Of a DNA stretch of 64,000 nucleotides, positions 1 to 9,400 are shown one piece after another. The notes under the pieces were generated by a model. It was not told the DNA's origin and did not search any database. It saw nothing but the letters and a program-made list of their open reading frames with translations. The stretch spans positions 111,025-175,024 of the forward strand of contig JACRBT010000016.1 in the NCBI GenBank assembly GCA_016234445.1. The letters run 5' to 3'. The translations under genes and the position numbers were made by a program. How positions within the stretch are numbered: position 1 is the first letter of the stretch; each line of letters starts with the position of its first letter. Source of the DNA: Chloroflexota bacterium. Its GTDB lineage: Bacteria > Chloroflexota > Dehalococcoidia > Tepidiformales > Tepidiformaceae.

Positions 1-1
1 G

Positions 2-370
2 GGGTTCCGTTCCGAGCAGGCGTGGGCGCAGTTCGGGATCGGGAACATGGCGCACTGGCTCGAAAGCGGCCGGGTGATGCTCTACGACACGGTCCGGCGG
101 CTGGAGACGCCTTTCGAAAGCCAGCAGGCGTACACCCGCCACGTGGTCCTCACCACCTACCACCTCCGGCGGATGGGCGAGGAGGTGGCGCAGGGGGCGA
201 TGAAGGTGTGCGGCGCCCACGCCTACGTCCGCAACCGCCCGCTGGAGCGCATCTTCCGGGACATGGTCGGTGGCAACGTGATGGCCTGGAAGACGGACGA
301 GCTCCTGCAGACGCTGGGGCAGGGGGCGCTGGGCATGCCGATCACGTTCGTCGGCCCCGCGGGGACGTAG
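2..370 (+). CDS. Acyl-CoA dehydrogenase family protein, C-terminal part (5' truncated by window)
   Basis: Only the last 122 codons are present; the frame is open from base 2. The protein shows the C-terminal helical-bundle signature of acyl-CoA dehydrogenases, including a stretch of the type CGAHAYVRNRPLERIFRD (near residues 71-88 of the visible part) and MAWKTDELLQTLG. These enzymes are FAD flavoproteins that oxidise acyl-CoA thioesters at the alpha-beta bond; the substrate cannot be told from this fragment. The gene ends PAGT-stop, and a near copy of this 3' end recurs at 4853-4898. The next gene is convergent and starts 10 nt away. Confidence 0.85.
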   Translation, partial: GFRSEQAWAQFGIGNMAHWLESGRVMLYDTVRRLETPFESQQAYTRHVVLTTYHLRRMGEEVAQGAMKVCGAHAYVRNRPLERIFRDMVGGNVMAWKTDELLQTLGQGALGMPITFVGPAGT

Positions 371-376
371 GGGGGA
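336..376 (+). repeat. 3'-end direct repeat flanking export cassette, copy 1
   Basis: The last codons and stop of the acyl-CoA dehydrogenase gene. The 19-nt core CCCGCGGGGACGTAGGGGG (356-374) is identical at 4879-4897. A further match, TCGG with one mismatch and TGCCGATC with a short indel, lies upstream of the core. In both copies one frame reads ...GPAGT-stop. The pair brackets the minus-strand cassette of about 4.5 kb. Confidence 0.6.
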
Positions 377-380
377 AGTC

Positions 381-1463
381 CTACCGGTCTTTCAGGAGCG
401 CGGCAACGCTCCCCCGCGCAACAAGGGCACTGGCCGCCGGCGCAAGCACCAGGCCAAGGAGCGTGCCTGAGATGGCGGAGCGGAAGGCGAGCCACGCGTG
501 GTCCGCGGGCAGGGGGTGATGCATGGCGGCCTGGAGCGCGAACGCCCACAACAGCCCGCCGGCAGCTGCCAGCCCCAGGACCAGTGCGCTTTCGATCGCG
601 AGCAGGCCGATGAGCTGCGACCGCGCAGTCCCGAGCGCGAGGTAGAGCCCAAGCTCGGCGCGCCGGAACCAGGCCGAAAGGACCGACACTGCCGCGATGA
701 GCCCGCCGGCTGCCAGCCAACCGAACCGTTCCGGCCGTTGTGCGAACTCACGGCCTGGATCCCGGGTGAATTCGTCCCTGCGGAAGTAGGGCCGCACCAC
801 GGGCTCCTGCGTGCCTGTCGCGAACCAGGCAGCGAGCGTGTCAACTCCTGCCCGGTAGGCGTCCCGGTCGAACTCCACCCAGCATTCGGCGGCTTCCCCG
901 GCCGCTGGGGAGACGTCGAGCGCCCATCGCTGCACCTGGGGATTGCGGCGTTCGGCGCGGAGGACCGCCGCCACAAGCACTGGCTCCTCACCCGCCCGCG
1001 CCGTGTATGAGCCCGTCGCCAGCCCGAGTTCGCTGGCCATCGCGCCGCCTGCGACGATTGATCCTCCCTCGGGGGCGGGTGGCACATGGATGCCCGGTTG
1101 CCACACCTGGAGCGCCCCGGCAGTCACCGCAGCCGACTGAAAGAGCACCCCGGGAGCGCTTGCGAAGCTGACCGTGCCAGTCCCGCGGATGCTCCCCGCG
1201 GCCACCACGCCGTCCCGCTCCTGAAGTGCTTCGCAGCGGCCGGTGTCGAGGGGTTCGTTCGGCCGGGTGACAATCGCGACGTACCCGCCCGCTGCCGCGT
1301 AGTCGTCCTGGAACTCACGGAGGCCGTCCGCCTGCTGGAGCTCCAAGAACCCGAGCCCGCCCACCGCCGCCGCGGCGATAAGGAGGATGACCGCCGACCG
1401 TGCCCCATTCGCCCAGAGGTTCAGCGCGGCCTCCCGCAGCAGCGCGGCCGTCCGCCATCTCAC
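381..1463 (-). CDS. MacB/FtsX-type ABC transporter permease
   Basis: A 360-aa membrane protein. It has one N-terminal transmembrane segment (about residues 21-42), a large extracytoplasmic middle region, and three C-terminal helices (about 248-265, 280-310, 327-350) in the FtsX arrangement. This is the MacB/LolC class of permease, which drives mechanotransmission rather than classical pore transport. Its start overlaps the stop of the ATPase gene (1460) by 4 nt (ATGA), so the two are translationally coupled. With the adaptor upstream it forms a three-part exporter; the substrate is unknown. Confidence 0.8.
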   Translation of the reverse strand: MRWRTAALLREAALNLWANGARSAVILLIAAAAVGGLGFLELQQADGLREFQDDYAAAGGYVAIVTRPNEPLDTGRCEALQERDGVVAAGSIRGTGTVSFASAPGVLFQSAAVTAGALQVWQPGIHVPPAPEGGSIVAGGAMASELGLATGSYTARAGEEPVLVAAVLRAERRNPQVQRWALDVSPAAGEAAECWVEFDRDAYRAGVDTLAAWFATGTQEPVVRPYFRRDEFTRDPGREFAQRPERFGWLAAGGLIAAVSVLSAWFRRAELGLYLALGTARSQLIGLLAIESALVLGLAAAGGLLWAFALQAAMHHPLPADHAWLAFRSAISGTLLGLVLAPAASALVARGSVAALLKDR

Positions 1464-2143
1464 CGGGAGGCCCCGCCGGGCACGATCTCGCCGTCGACCA
1501 GGCGCAGGACCCGGTCGCAGTGCCCCGCTACGAGCGGGTCGTGCGTCGCAATCACCACTGACGTGCCGAGCGGCCGGTTGTTGACAAGGGCCGCGATCAC
1601 GCCCTCCGTGTTCGCCCCGTCGAGCTGGCCGGTGGGCTCGTCCGCAAGGATAAAGCGGGGGCGAGCGGCGAGGACGCGGGCGATGCAGACCCGCTGAAGC
1701 TCTCCTCCCGAGAGGGTGTGGACGGGCTGGCGAGCGAGGCTACCAATGCCAACGGCCTCCAGGGCTCCTTCGGCGGCGCGCTTCGCATCCGCGGAGGCTG
1801 TCCCCCGGGCGAGCAACCCGAGGGCCGCATTGTCGAGCGCCGATCGCCTCGGCAGGACGTTCACGCTCTGGAAGACCCAGCCGAACTCCGCGGCGCGCAG
1901 ACGGGCGAGCTCGGCGCCTTTCTTCGGCAGTACCCGCCCGTCGAGGCGCACCTCTCCCCCGGTGGGTTCCACCAGCAGGCCGAGGACCGTCAGCAGGGTC
2001 GTCTTCCCGGAGCCGGAGGGCCCCATGAGCGCGATTGACTCCCCCGGCTCGACGCGCATGGAGACGCCCCGGAGCACGGGAGGCGAGTGGCTGCCATACC
2101 GATGCCAGATTTCCCGCAACTCAAGCCCCTGCGCTACGGACAC
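1460..2143 (-). CDS. LolD/MacB-family ABC transporter ATP-binding protein
   Basis: A 227-aa nucleotide-binding subunit. Visible motifs are Walker A GPSGSGKTT (about residues 40-48), Q-loop WVFQS, signature LSGGELQR, Walker B FILADEPTGQLD and H-loop ATHD. The D-loop phrase DEPTGQLD is typical of the LolD/MacB/FtsE subgroup, which works with FtsX-fold permeases such as the adjacent gene. It overlaps both neighbours (10 nt with the adaptor, 4 nt with the permease), so the three make one operon on the minus strand. Confidence 0.9.
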   Translation of the reverse strand: MSVAQGLELREIWHRYGSHSPPVLRGVSMRVEPGESIALMGPSGSGKTTLLTVLGLLVEPTGGEVRLDGRVLPKKGAELARLRAAEFGWVFQSVNVLPRRSALDNAALGLLARGTASADAKRAAEGALEAVGIGSLARQPVHTLSGGELQRVCIARVLAARPRFILADEPTGQLDGANTEGVIAALVNNRPLGTSVVIATHDPLVAGHCDRVLRLVDGEIVPGGASR

Positions 2144-3219
2144 ACCGTCGACTCCAGCACCTCGGCGGGGTTCGCGAGCACTTCCTGGCCCGCGGCGACC
2201 CCGTCCGTGATGTTCGTGACACCTCCGCGCGCTCCCGCAATCGTCAGCGGCCGGGCGCGATAGCCGCCCGTGGCTTCAGGCAGCCAGGCGCAAAGTTGTC
2301 CCTGGGGGCCAACGCTCACGGCGGTGGAAGGGATTGCCGCCGCCTGGAGCGGGACGGCTCGCTGCAGGATCCCGTCGATCCGGTCTGACTTCGGCTTCAT
2401 CAGCTTCTGGAGCCGGGGCAGCGCGGCCGCGTCAACCTCCAGCGTGGCCGGGTTGACCCCGAACTGCTCCGTTCCCACCACGAGCACCCACTTCACCGCC
2501 GGGTCAAGCGCGAGCGCCTCCCCCGGGTTGGCGGGCGCCACGACAACCCGGGCGAGCTTCGGCGGTTCCTTCGCGATGATGCTCCCGACCGGCGGCGCCG
2601 GGGCGCCCACTTCCAGCACGAAGTCACCGATGGCGAAGGGCGTCACCGGGAGCCACGCGAACCATGCCGCGTCGAAGACGCCGGTTGGAGCGCCGATCCC
2701 GAGGTCCTGCTCCAGCAATCGCACCGCCTGGGTGGTGGCAGGCGTGAATTGCGTTGCCTCGGCGGGGACAGCAGCGAGGTACCCGAGCCCGGTGAGGACA
2801 CCGTTGAGGGCGGCGACGTCTGTCCCCGAGTCGCCCTGTTGGAGGCGCCGGTAGAACGGTTGTGGGGAGGCGACCCCGAGCCGCGCGACCCCCGAGATGG
2901 TGGCCAGCCGCTGACCCGAAACGACCTGGCCTCCCGGCTCGACGGCGACCTCGGTGACGGTCCCGGTCCATTGGGGGGCGCGGACCGTTTTGCCTTCCGT
3001 GGTGGTGAGCGTCGCGATGATGCGGCGGTCGTCCAGGATCGTCCGCGCGACGGCCGGCACCACCTGGGGGAGGGCGTGGCTGTCCACGGCGTCTATCGCG
3101 TCGCCGGTGCCTGCCCGCAGCCAGAGGAGGGCAGCTGCCGGCGCCGCCACTGCCGCCGCGATGGGGAGGAGGCGGAGCAGCGAACTTATCCTGGCGGTCT
3201 TGCTGTTTTCAGCGCGCAA
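2134..3219 (-). CDS. Membrane-fusion (adaptor) protein with peptidoglycan-binding-like domain
   Basis: 361 aa. An N-terminal signal anchor (about residues 14-36) is followed by a biotin/lipoyl-like region (TVTEVAVEPGGQVVSGQRLATI) and a peptidoglycan-binding-type repeat (LQQGDSGTDVAALNGVLTGLGY). The C-terminal beta-rich part has V-x-V-GPQGQ-type strands as in HlyD/MacA adaptors. This architecture is common in Gram-positive-type MacAB-like exporters that sense or span the cell wall. It lies directly upstream of the ATPase and overlaps it by 10 nt. Function in export or immunity is inferred from context. Confidence 0.75.
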   Translation of the reverse strand: MRAENSKTARISSLLRLLPIAAAVAAPAAALLWLRAGTGDAIDAVDSHALPQVVPAVARTILDDRRIIATLTTTEGKTVRAPQWTGTVTEVAVEPGGQVVSGQRLATISGVARLGVASPQPFYRRLQQGDSGTDVAALNGVLTGLGYLAAVPAEATQFTPATTQAVRLLEQDLGIGAPTGVFDAAWFAWLPVTPFAIGDFVLEVGAPAPPVGSIIAKEPPKLARVVVAPANPGEALALDPAVKWVLVVGTEQFGVNPATLEVDAAALPRLQKLMKPKSDRIDGILQRAVPLQAAAIPSTAVSVGPQGQLCAWLPEATGGYRARPLTIAGARGGVTNITDGVAAGQEVLANPAEVLESTVCP

Positions 3220-3222
3220 CGG

Positions 3223-3873
3223 TCAGCCGCCTCCCCAGCCCGGCAGGTTGTGCTTTTGTTGGGCGGGCCGCACGCAGAGGGCGTATCGGGTCATATCGGG
3301 CTCTTGGAACTGGATCAACTCGCCCTCCCGCGGGTGCTCCGGCGCGTCGAAGCCCGCCTCCCGGAGGCAAGCCGCCAGGTCGTCCCGCGCGGACTGCATC
3401 ACTTCGTCATAGTTCGGGGCACGGTAGTTCGACCACACCATCCCAATCCGGTCCGTGTACTCATTCTTGCAGCGTTGCGCCTCGGCTCTGCCCCGGTCGA
3501 CGTCGCTGCCGGCGGGGTAGAACAGGGCCCAGTAGTACCGCCCCAATGCATCGGTGGACGGGCCTTCATGGAACTGCAGGCCCGCCTCGCGGAGACACGC
3601 TATCTCGGCGAGGGTCGCGCGCTCGTACTCCTCGTGGGTGACGACGCCGTCGCGGAAGATCGCTTGCTGGAAGTCGCTGGCGTTCTTGAGGATGTTTTCC
3701 CGGGTAGCCGCGTCGATCTTGACGCCGCCCTCGATCGCGCGGATGGGGGCCTCCGGCGCGCCAGCGCCGCCGCCCCCTCCACAGCCGGCAGAGACAATGA
3801 CCGCCGCGAGGGCCGCGGAGAGGACCTGGAGAAAAGTCATCGGACGCCTGCCGTGGGCGGTGAAGAAATCCAT
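3223..3873 (-). CDS. Putative lipoprotein, paralogue of the next gene upstream
   Basis: 216 aa, or 205 aa if the second ATG (MTFLQVL) is used, which gives a cleaner signal peptide. A hydrophobic segment ends in VSAGC followed by a Gly-rich stretch, consistent with a lipoprotein, although the -3/-1 residues are not ideal. The mature part carries two related elements: Y-E-R-A...EIACLREAG and DDLAACLREAGF. The gene 10 nt upstream (3883-4611) has the same two elements, so the pair arose by duplication. It ends 4 nt before the adaptor gene and is probably co-transcribed with the exporter. Function unknown. Confidence 0.7.
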   Translation of the reverse strand: MDFFTAHGRRPMTFLQVLSAALAAVIVSAGCGGGGGAGAPEAPIRAIEGGVKIDAATRENILKNASDFQQAIFRDGVVTHEEYERATLAEIACLREAGLQFHEGPSTDALGRYYWALFYPAGSDVDRGRAEAQRCKNEYTDRIGMVWSNYRAPNYDEVMQSARDDLAACLREAGFDAPEHPREGELIQFQEPDMTRYALCVRPAQQKHNLPGWGGG

Positions 3874-3882
3874 GCTGGGACC

Positions 3883-4611
3883 TTAGCCCCTGAATCCCGG
3901 GAGTTCGAACTCGATTTGCACAGACTGGGTGCAGGTCGTGTACGGCTCGATCGCCGGATTGGTGGGCTTCCCGTCCGGCGGGAACGCTATCGCCAGCAGT
4001 TCCTGGGTCCCCGGATGGACCGATACGGTGAAGCCGGCGCCACGCAGACACGCGCCGATGGCATCCCGGGCCGCCTGCAGGTCAGCTTGCGTGGGCGCAA
4101 CATGTTCAAACCACAGGTTCCTGATGACGCTGGTGAAGGACTCACTGCAGTGCGTCCGCCGCGCCTCTGCCTCGGATTCGGTGAGGGCCAGGGCGCGGCT
4201 GACGTACTGGTACTCTCCTCTGCGCGTCAGGGCCGGGTCCGGTCCCGGTTTGGGGCGGCCGGGAAGGGGCACGCCACCGACCTCGAACCCGGCGGCCTTC
4301 AGGCACGCGATCTCGTCGAAGATGCTGCGCTCGTATTCCCCAAAGGTGAGGACGCCGTCCTTGAGGATGGCACGTTGGTACTCGCTCGCGCCCGAGGACG
4401 CCGTCGCCACCTGCGACCTTGTGAGGGAGAGCGGGGCGAATGCAGCATCCGATGGATCCGTCGATCGTTGTTCGGCGCCAGATCCTCCACCACAGGCGGC
4501 GACCAGGGTCAGGGCCGTAGCGAACGCAACCCACCAAATCGTGCCCCGGGTCGTTGGCAAACCCAGCGAGTTGCCCGGGCGCTTTCCGGGCTTAGTACGC
4601 GTTGCAAACAT
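3883..4611 (-). CDS. Putative lipoprotein, paralogue of the 3223-3873 product
   Basis: 242 aa from the ATG at 4611. A longer in-frame reading back to 4800 exists, but it runs through another well-started micro-ORF and makes no signal peptide, so it was not used. From the chosen start, a basic N-region and hydrophobic core (WWVAFATALTLVAAC) give a convincing lipobox with Cys. The mature part has YERSIFDEIACLKAAGF and ARDAIGACLRGAGF, matching the neighbour. The start overlaps the end of the 40-aa ORF by 20 nt and has no clear ribosome binding site, which suggests coupling. Function unknown. Confidence 0.65.
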   Translation of the reverse strand: MFATRTKPGKRPGNSLGLPTTRGTIWWVAFATALTLVAACGGGSGAEQRSTDPSDAAFAPLSLTRSQVATASSGASEYQRAILKDGVLTFGEYERSIFDEIACLKAAGFEVGGVPLPGRPKPGPDPALTRRGEYQYVSRALALTESEAEARRTHCSESFTSVIRNLWFEHVAPTQADLQAARDAIGACLRGAGFTVSVHPGTQELLAIAFPPDGKPTNPAIEPYTTCTQSVQIEFELPGFRG

Positions 4612-4714
4612 ACCAGTCCAGGTTGTCGCTGGTGATTTGCTGATCGTCTTCGGAGAGACTCGGCAGATGGTGCCACGGCAGGAGTGCGTAGATTTCCTGT
4701 GGTTCGCCGGCCAT
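4592..4714 (-). CDS. 40-aa micro-ORF heading the export cassette
   Basis: ATG at 4714 is preceded on the minus strand by ACTCAGGAGACAAAG, a textbook ribosome binding site 7 nt from the start. The peptide is acidic and aromatic, starts MAGEPQEIYALLPWHH and ends WYVCNAY. It overlaps the downstream lipoprotein start by 20 nt. I recognise no family. Position upstream of two lipoproteins, an adaptor and a MacB-like ABC pair makes a secreted peptide or a leader/coupling peptide possible; both are inference. Confidence 0.5.
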   Translation of the reverse strand: MAGEPQEIYALLPWHHLPSLSEDDQQITSDNLDWYVCNAY

Positions 4715-4852
4715 CTTTGTCTCCTGAGTGGGTGCTCGGTGGGCACCATCCGGCGCTGGCAGGGTATGCGTCCCTGCAACGGAATACAACCCCCTCGCAT
4801 GGCATGTCGCCAAGATAGTTTGAGGGCGGACTTGCGACCTTAACCGGTCCTG

Positions 4853-4898
4853 TGCCGATCGGCGACGCCTTCCTCGGACCCGCGGGGACGTAGGGGGA
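4853..4898 (+). repeat. 3'-end direct repeat flanking export cassette, copy 2
   Basis: Near copy of 336-376, including the identical 19-nt core at 4879-4897 and an in-frame remnant reading VPIGDAFLGPAGT-stop. It lies just upstream of the next plus-strand gene and has no start codon or open frame of its own (a stop lies about 24 codons upstream). It looks like the scar of the acyl-CoA dehydrogenase 3' end. Confidence 0.55.
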
Positions 4899-4921
4899 AC
4901 AATTCCGGGCGGGGCATCGTT

Positions 4922-6436
4922 ATGGGAGACGAGGGGGCGGTCGGCCCCCGGAGTCAGGCGATGCACAGGCTGTTGGTCCGTGGACGATGGTTGTGGATAG
5001 TGATGGCTCTTGGCGCCGCGCTCATCCTTGGCGGCGCGGGGCTGATGTTCGAACCCGGGAAGGGCCGGGCCGAGGCGCCGCTGCCGCGGTCGACCCCGGC
5101 GGTCACCCCGACCGCGACGGCGACAGCGGAACCGGCTTCGCCCACCCCCTACAGCAAGCCGACGGAATCGCCGACGGCCGAGCCCACCCCGGTGGAGACG
5201 CCGCCCCCACCGCCGCCGCCGGTACCGCTGCTCCCGATGGGACCGGTCCCTGCCGAGCGCGTGAAGGTCCAGACCGGGGACGGCGACTGCCTCAACGTCC
5301 GCGAAGCGCCGGGCCTTCGCTTCCAGTCGGACCCGCGCTTCTGCGTGCCGGAGGGGACGATCCTCTGGCTGGCTGGCGCGAGCCAGGCCGTGGACGGCGA
5401 AACCTGGCGGTACGCTCTCGGCATCGGCTGGGTCGCGAGCCGGTTCACGGTGGCAGCGCCGGCGCCCAGGCCGGACTTCGAAACCACGCGCAACGGTTTC
5501 ACTGCCTGGCGACCCGCCAACAACTCCATCACCATCACCCGCTTCGACGCGAAGATGGCGGTGGTATCGTCCGTCGACGTCCCGCACAAGGGATTCGGGC
5601 TTGGCAGCCGGCTGCCGATGCTTTCGCCGGGTGGCGAATACCTCGCGTTCTCGGACCAGGGCGACAACGGGCAGCCGCGCACGGTCGTCGTCCGGGTGGC
5701 CGACGGCGACACGCAGGAGTACCCCGGCGGTTGGACGGAGGGCTGGAGCCGCGACGGGCTGCTTCTCATCAGCGTCTCCAACGGTTGCCGGGACACGTGC
5801 AAGACCAACTTGAGCATCGTCGACCCGGTGCAGGGAACCCGGACAGACCTGACTGAGCCGGGCGAGTCAAACTGGGGCCCGGCGTGGGCGCCCGACGGAA
5901 AGTCCGTCGTGACCACGGAGAACAAGGGCACCGGCCTCGTCCGGATCGGCCTCGATGGGACGGTGACGCCGCTCGTGACGCTGCCGGAGGGCGTGACCGT
6001 GGGACTCATCGCCCTTTCGCCTTCCGGCAGGCAGCTGGTGAGCGGGTCGGCGGTCGGCGCCTATCGCCTGGTCGACCTCGAATCCGGCGCGGCCCTGCTC
6101 TTCTCACGGGCGAAGCAGCGCACCGACATCGGGGGGAAGTGCGGCGGCGCGGTCGGGCAGCTCCAGGTCTGGCTCGACGAGACGCGGTTCGTCTACCACG
6201 AAACCTACGCGGAGAAGGGCGGCAACGGCTTGACGGTGGCGTCGCTGGTGGACGGCAGCCGCCGGGTCTTCCCGTTCTTCGGCGTCAGCGACATCCGGCG
6301 GGTCGACGCGAACCGGGTGACGTTCACGAGCTGGGGAGGCGTCGAGGGCATCGGCGAGGTGACGTGGATCCTGGATGTCCGCAACGGCGAGGCGTGGCCG
6401 CTGGTCATGGGGAGCGGTCTCGTTCCCTCGCGCTGA
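4922..6436 (+). CDS. Membrane-anchored protein with SH3b domain and WD40-like beta-propeller repeats
   Basis: 504 aa. It has an N-terminal transmembrane anchor (about residues 25-43) and a Pro/Thr-rich linker (about 55-100). An SH3b-like domain containing GDGDCLNVREAPG and a second Cys (about 113-175) follows, then a long beta-propeller-like region (TolB/WD40-type phrases such as LSPGGEYLAFSD, WAPDGKSVVTTE, LSPSGRQLVSGS). The SH3b motif is shared with the C-terminus of the LuxR-type protein at 26000. It probably acts outside the membrane in binding wall or protein ligands; the exact role is unknown. An ATG at 4961 (MHRLLVRG) is an alternative start. Confidence 0.7.
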   Translation: MGDEGAVGPRSQAMHRLLVRGRWLWIVMALGAALILGGAGLMFEPGKGRAEAPLPRSTPAVTPTATATAEPASPTPYSKPTESPTAEPTPVETPPPPPPPVPLLPMGPVPAERVKVQTGDGDCLNVREAPGLRFQSDPRFCVPEGTILWLAGASQAVDGETWRYALGIGWVASRFTVAAPAPRPDFETTRNGFTAWRPANNSITITRFDAKMAVVSSVDVPHKGFGLGSRLPMLSPGGEYLAFSDQGDNGQPRTVVVRVADGDTQEYPGGWTEGWSRDGLLLISVSNGCRDTCKTNLSIVDPVQGTRTDLTEPGESNWGPAWAPDGKSVVTTENKGTGLVRIGLDGTVTPLVTLPEGVTVGLIALSPSGRQLVSGSAVGAYRLVDLESGAALLFSRAKQRTDIGGKCGGAVGQLQVWLDETRFVYHETYAEKGGNGLTVASLVDGSRRVFPFFGVSDIRRVDANRVTFTSWGGVEGIGEVTWILDVRNGEAWPLVMGSGLVPSR

Positions 6437-6445
6437 GGTTGGCGG

Positions 6446-9400
6446 CTAGGCTTCGGCCGCGGCTCCTCCCAGGTCCTCGGTGTCGGCGATTTCGGCGCCG
6501 CCGTCCAGCCTTGCGCGCGCTTCGGCCAGTGCGGCGTCGACCGCGACGGGGTCGAGCACGTGGAGAGCGCCGGTATCGAGGAACATGATCTCCAGCGCGG
6601 GCCGGGAGCCGGTGGCCTTTTCGATGGCGAGGCCGTAGACGCCAAGCTGGGGGAGGTAGGGGCGAGCGAGTTCGTCGAGCGCCTTCCTGCCGACGCGGTT
6701 GGTCTTGAAGTCGAGGACGTGCCAGCGGCCCTCGTTGCGGTAGAGGAGGTCGATGGTGCCGTGCATCGGGAGGCCGTCCCAGTCGAAGGCGACAGGCACT
6801 TCGAATTTCGCCTCCGAGGCGGGGAGCCGGAGCGTGGCGGCAAGGGGGGAGGATTCGAAGCGCGCGAGGATCTCCTCGACGCCGGCGGCAACACGCTCCA
6901 GGTCTTCGTCGGAGATGGCGGTATCGCGGAGAGCGCGCACCATGCCGGCGAGCGGGGGCAGCGGCTTGCCCGTGGCCCGGAGTTCGATGGCGCGGTGGGC
7001 GACGGTCCCGCGGATGGAGGCGAGGCCGTCGTCGTGCCGGTCCCGTGGCCCTTCGTAGTCGGCTGCGCGGAGGGCGGTCGCGGGCGTGCTTGTCCTGACC
7101 GGGATGACCTTCGGGCGGAGGAGCAGGGTGGCGGCCGCTTCGACTTCGGCGGCTTCGTCGGGGATCACCGGGGGCGGCGCCGGGGGCCACTGGACGGTGG
7201 CCGGGTCCACGGGGTCGCGGAGATCGACCGCGCCGCCGCCGTCATGGCTGGCGAGTGCCTCCGCGGCGAGGTGGCTCCAGCCCTCGGAGGCTTTGTCGGG
7301 CGGTGGTTCCTGGCCGGAGAGGTAGAGGTAGTCGGCGGCGCGCGTGGCCGCGACGTAGAAGAGGCGGCGGTGCTCCGCCCGGTCCTCCTCTTTTTCCTGG
7401 GCGGCGAGAAGGCCGTGGAAGCCGGGGGCTATGGGCTTGTCGTCGCCCAGGTCCACTTTGAGGCTGATGCCGGTGTCGCCGCGCCAGGAGATCGCCGGCG
7501 CCGAAGACCGTGCGCCGCCGTGGGCCTGGGGGACGAAAACGATCGGGAACTGGAGCCCCTTGGCGCCGTGGACGGTCATCACCTGGACGGCGTGGGGCTG
7601 GTCCACCGGGGCCTGGGCCTCGCGGGCGCCCTGGTCGCGGCGTCGCCGGAGGTAGTCCACGAATTCGTCCAGTGACCGTCCCTGGAGCGACTGGGAAAGG
7701 GCCATGAGCTTGCGGATGTTCTGGTTCGCCTGTTCGCCGCGGGGGAGCGCCGCCCAGGCGGCTTCCACGGCCGTCAGTTCGAGGGCGCGCGCCAGGATCT
7801 CGTCGACGGGTGCGGTCGCGGCGAGCTTGCGGAGGGCGCCGAGGGCTTTGAAGGCGGCCTTGCAGCGCGCCCGGATGGCGGGGTCGAGACCGGCGGGCGG
7901 GTTCCCGGTGGCGCCCAGGAGGTCGTAGCGGTCGGCGTTGCGGAGGGCGAGGAGGGTGGCGTCGTCGATGAGGAAGAGGGGCGAGCGGAGGACGGCGAAG
8001 AGCGCGATTTCGTCGTCCGGTTCGGCGAGCCAGGTGAGGAGGTTCTGGAGGTCGAGGACCTCCTGCTGGTCGAAGTAGCCGGACCCGGCCGCCGTGGCAA
8101 AGGGGACACCGTGGGCTTCGAGGGCGTCTTCGAACGGGACAAGGTGGGTGAAGGCGCGGAGGAGGATGGCGACGTCGCCATAACCGGCGGCACGATAGGC
8201 CTTGTCCTCGCGGTCCCAGACGGGCGTTTTCGCCTCCACGATTCGCTTGATCTCGCGGGCGACCAGCGCGGCTTCGGCCCTGATGGGGACGTCCCCGGTG
8301 GCCTTCACGAGGGGCATCAGCACCAGGTGCGGGCCCGGCGGGGCGTCGCCTCCCCGCCCCTCGAGGTCTTGCGGGCGGGCGTGAATGGCTTTCGTGGCGC
8401 CGGCGAAGACGTGCTGGAAGACGCGATTGACGGCGTCCACCAGCGGCCCGTGGGTGCGGTACGACTTCCCGAGCTCGTGCATCTCGCCGCCTGCGGCTGC
8501 GATTTCGTCCCGCAGGCGCGTGAAGAGGCGGACGTCGCTCCCCCGGAAGCCGTAGATCGCCTGCTTTTCGTCGCCGACGAAGAAGACGCGGCCGTTCTTG
8601 GTGGCGCCGTCCGCCCGGCCCGAGAGGAGGTCGATGATTTCCGCCTGGAGGGGGTTCAGGTCCTGGGCTTCGTCGACGAGGAGGAAGCGGATGCTCTCCT
8701 GGTATTCGTCCGCGACCGCGGGGTAGGCCGCGAGGAGGTCGCGGGCCTTCAGTTCGAGGTCGAGGTAGTCGAGGGTGTCGAGCGCCTGCTTGCGCTGGTC
8801 GTAGAGGCGGCAGGCTTCTTCGAAGAGCGCCTCCAACTGTGGCAAGACGGCAACGGCGTGGGCGTCGGCCTCGGAGAAGGCGATGGCCGCGAGTTGGTCC
8901 TTGAGTTGCTTGAGCTCGTCGAGGATGTGCCTGACCTCGCCGATGTCCCGCCAGTTGGCAGCCGAACCGTCACCGCCCCTTGTCGGGGCTGCTTCCGCGA
9001 GGAGCCGGCCCAGTTCCTCGGCGGCGCAGGTCGCCGCCGGGGCGAGGGTGTCGACGATGCCCGCGACCCGCGCGCTGAGCTTGTCGTCGCGGAGCCGGGC
9101 CTCGTGGTGGACGGCGAGGGCGTCGCGCAGGGCCACGACCTGTCGGCGGAAGGGTTCGGCGGCGGCGGCGAGTTGCGCGCGGACATGCTCTTCCCGGCCG
9201 GCCGGCGATGCGCCCATTCGCGCGAACGCCTTCCGGACCTGGTCGCGGTCCCCGACCATTCCCGGCAGCTGGCTGCGAAGGGCAAACAGGCCGATCTCCA
9301 GGAGCGCCGCGGCCTGGTCCTCGTCGCTGGCGGCAGCGGTTTCGAGCGCGTCTCCGCAGGCGGCCAGCAGCTCGAACTCCGATTCGTCCTCGCCCATGAT

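Noticed and set aside
4612..4800. N-terminal extension of the 305-codon lipoprotein frame
   Set aside because: It overlaps the micro-ORF that has an ideal ribosome binding site, and the extension destroys the lipoprotein signal.
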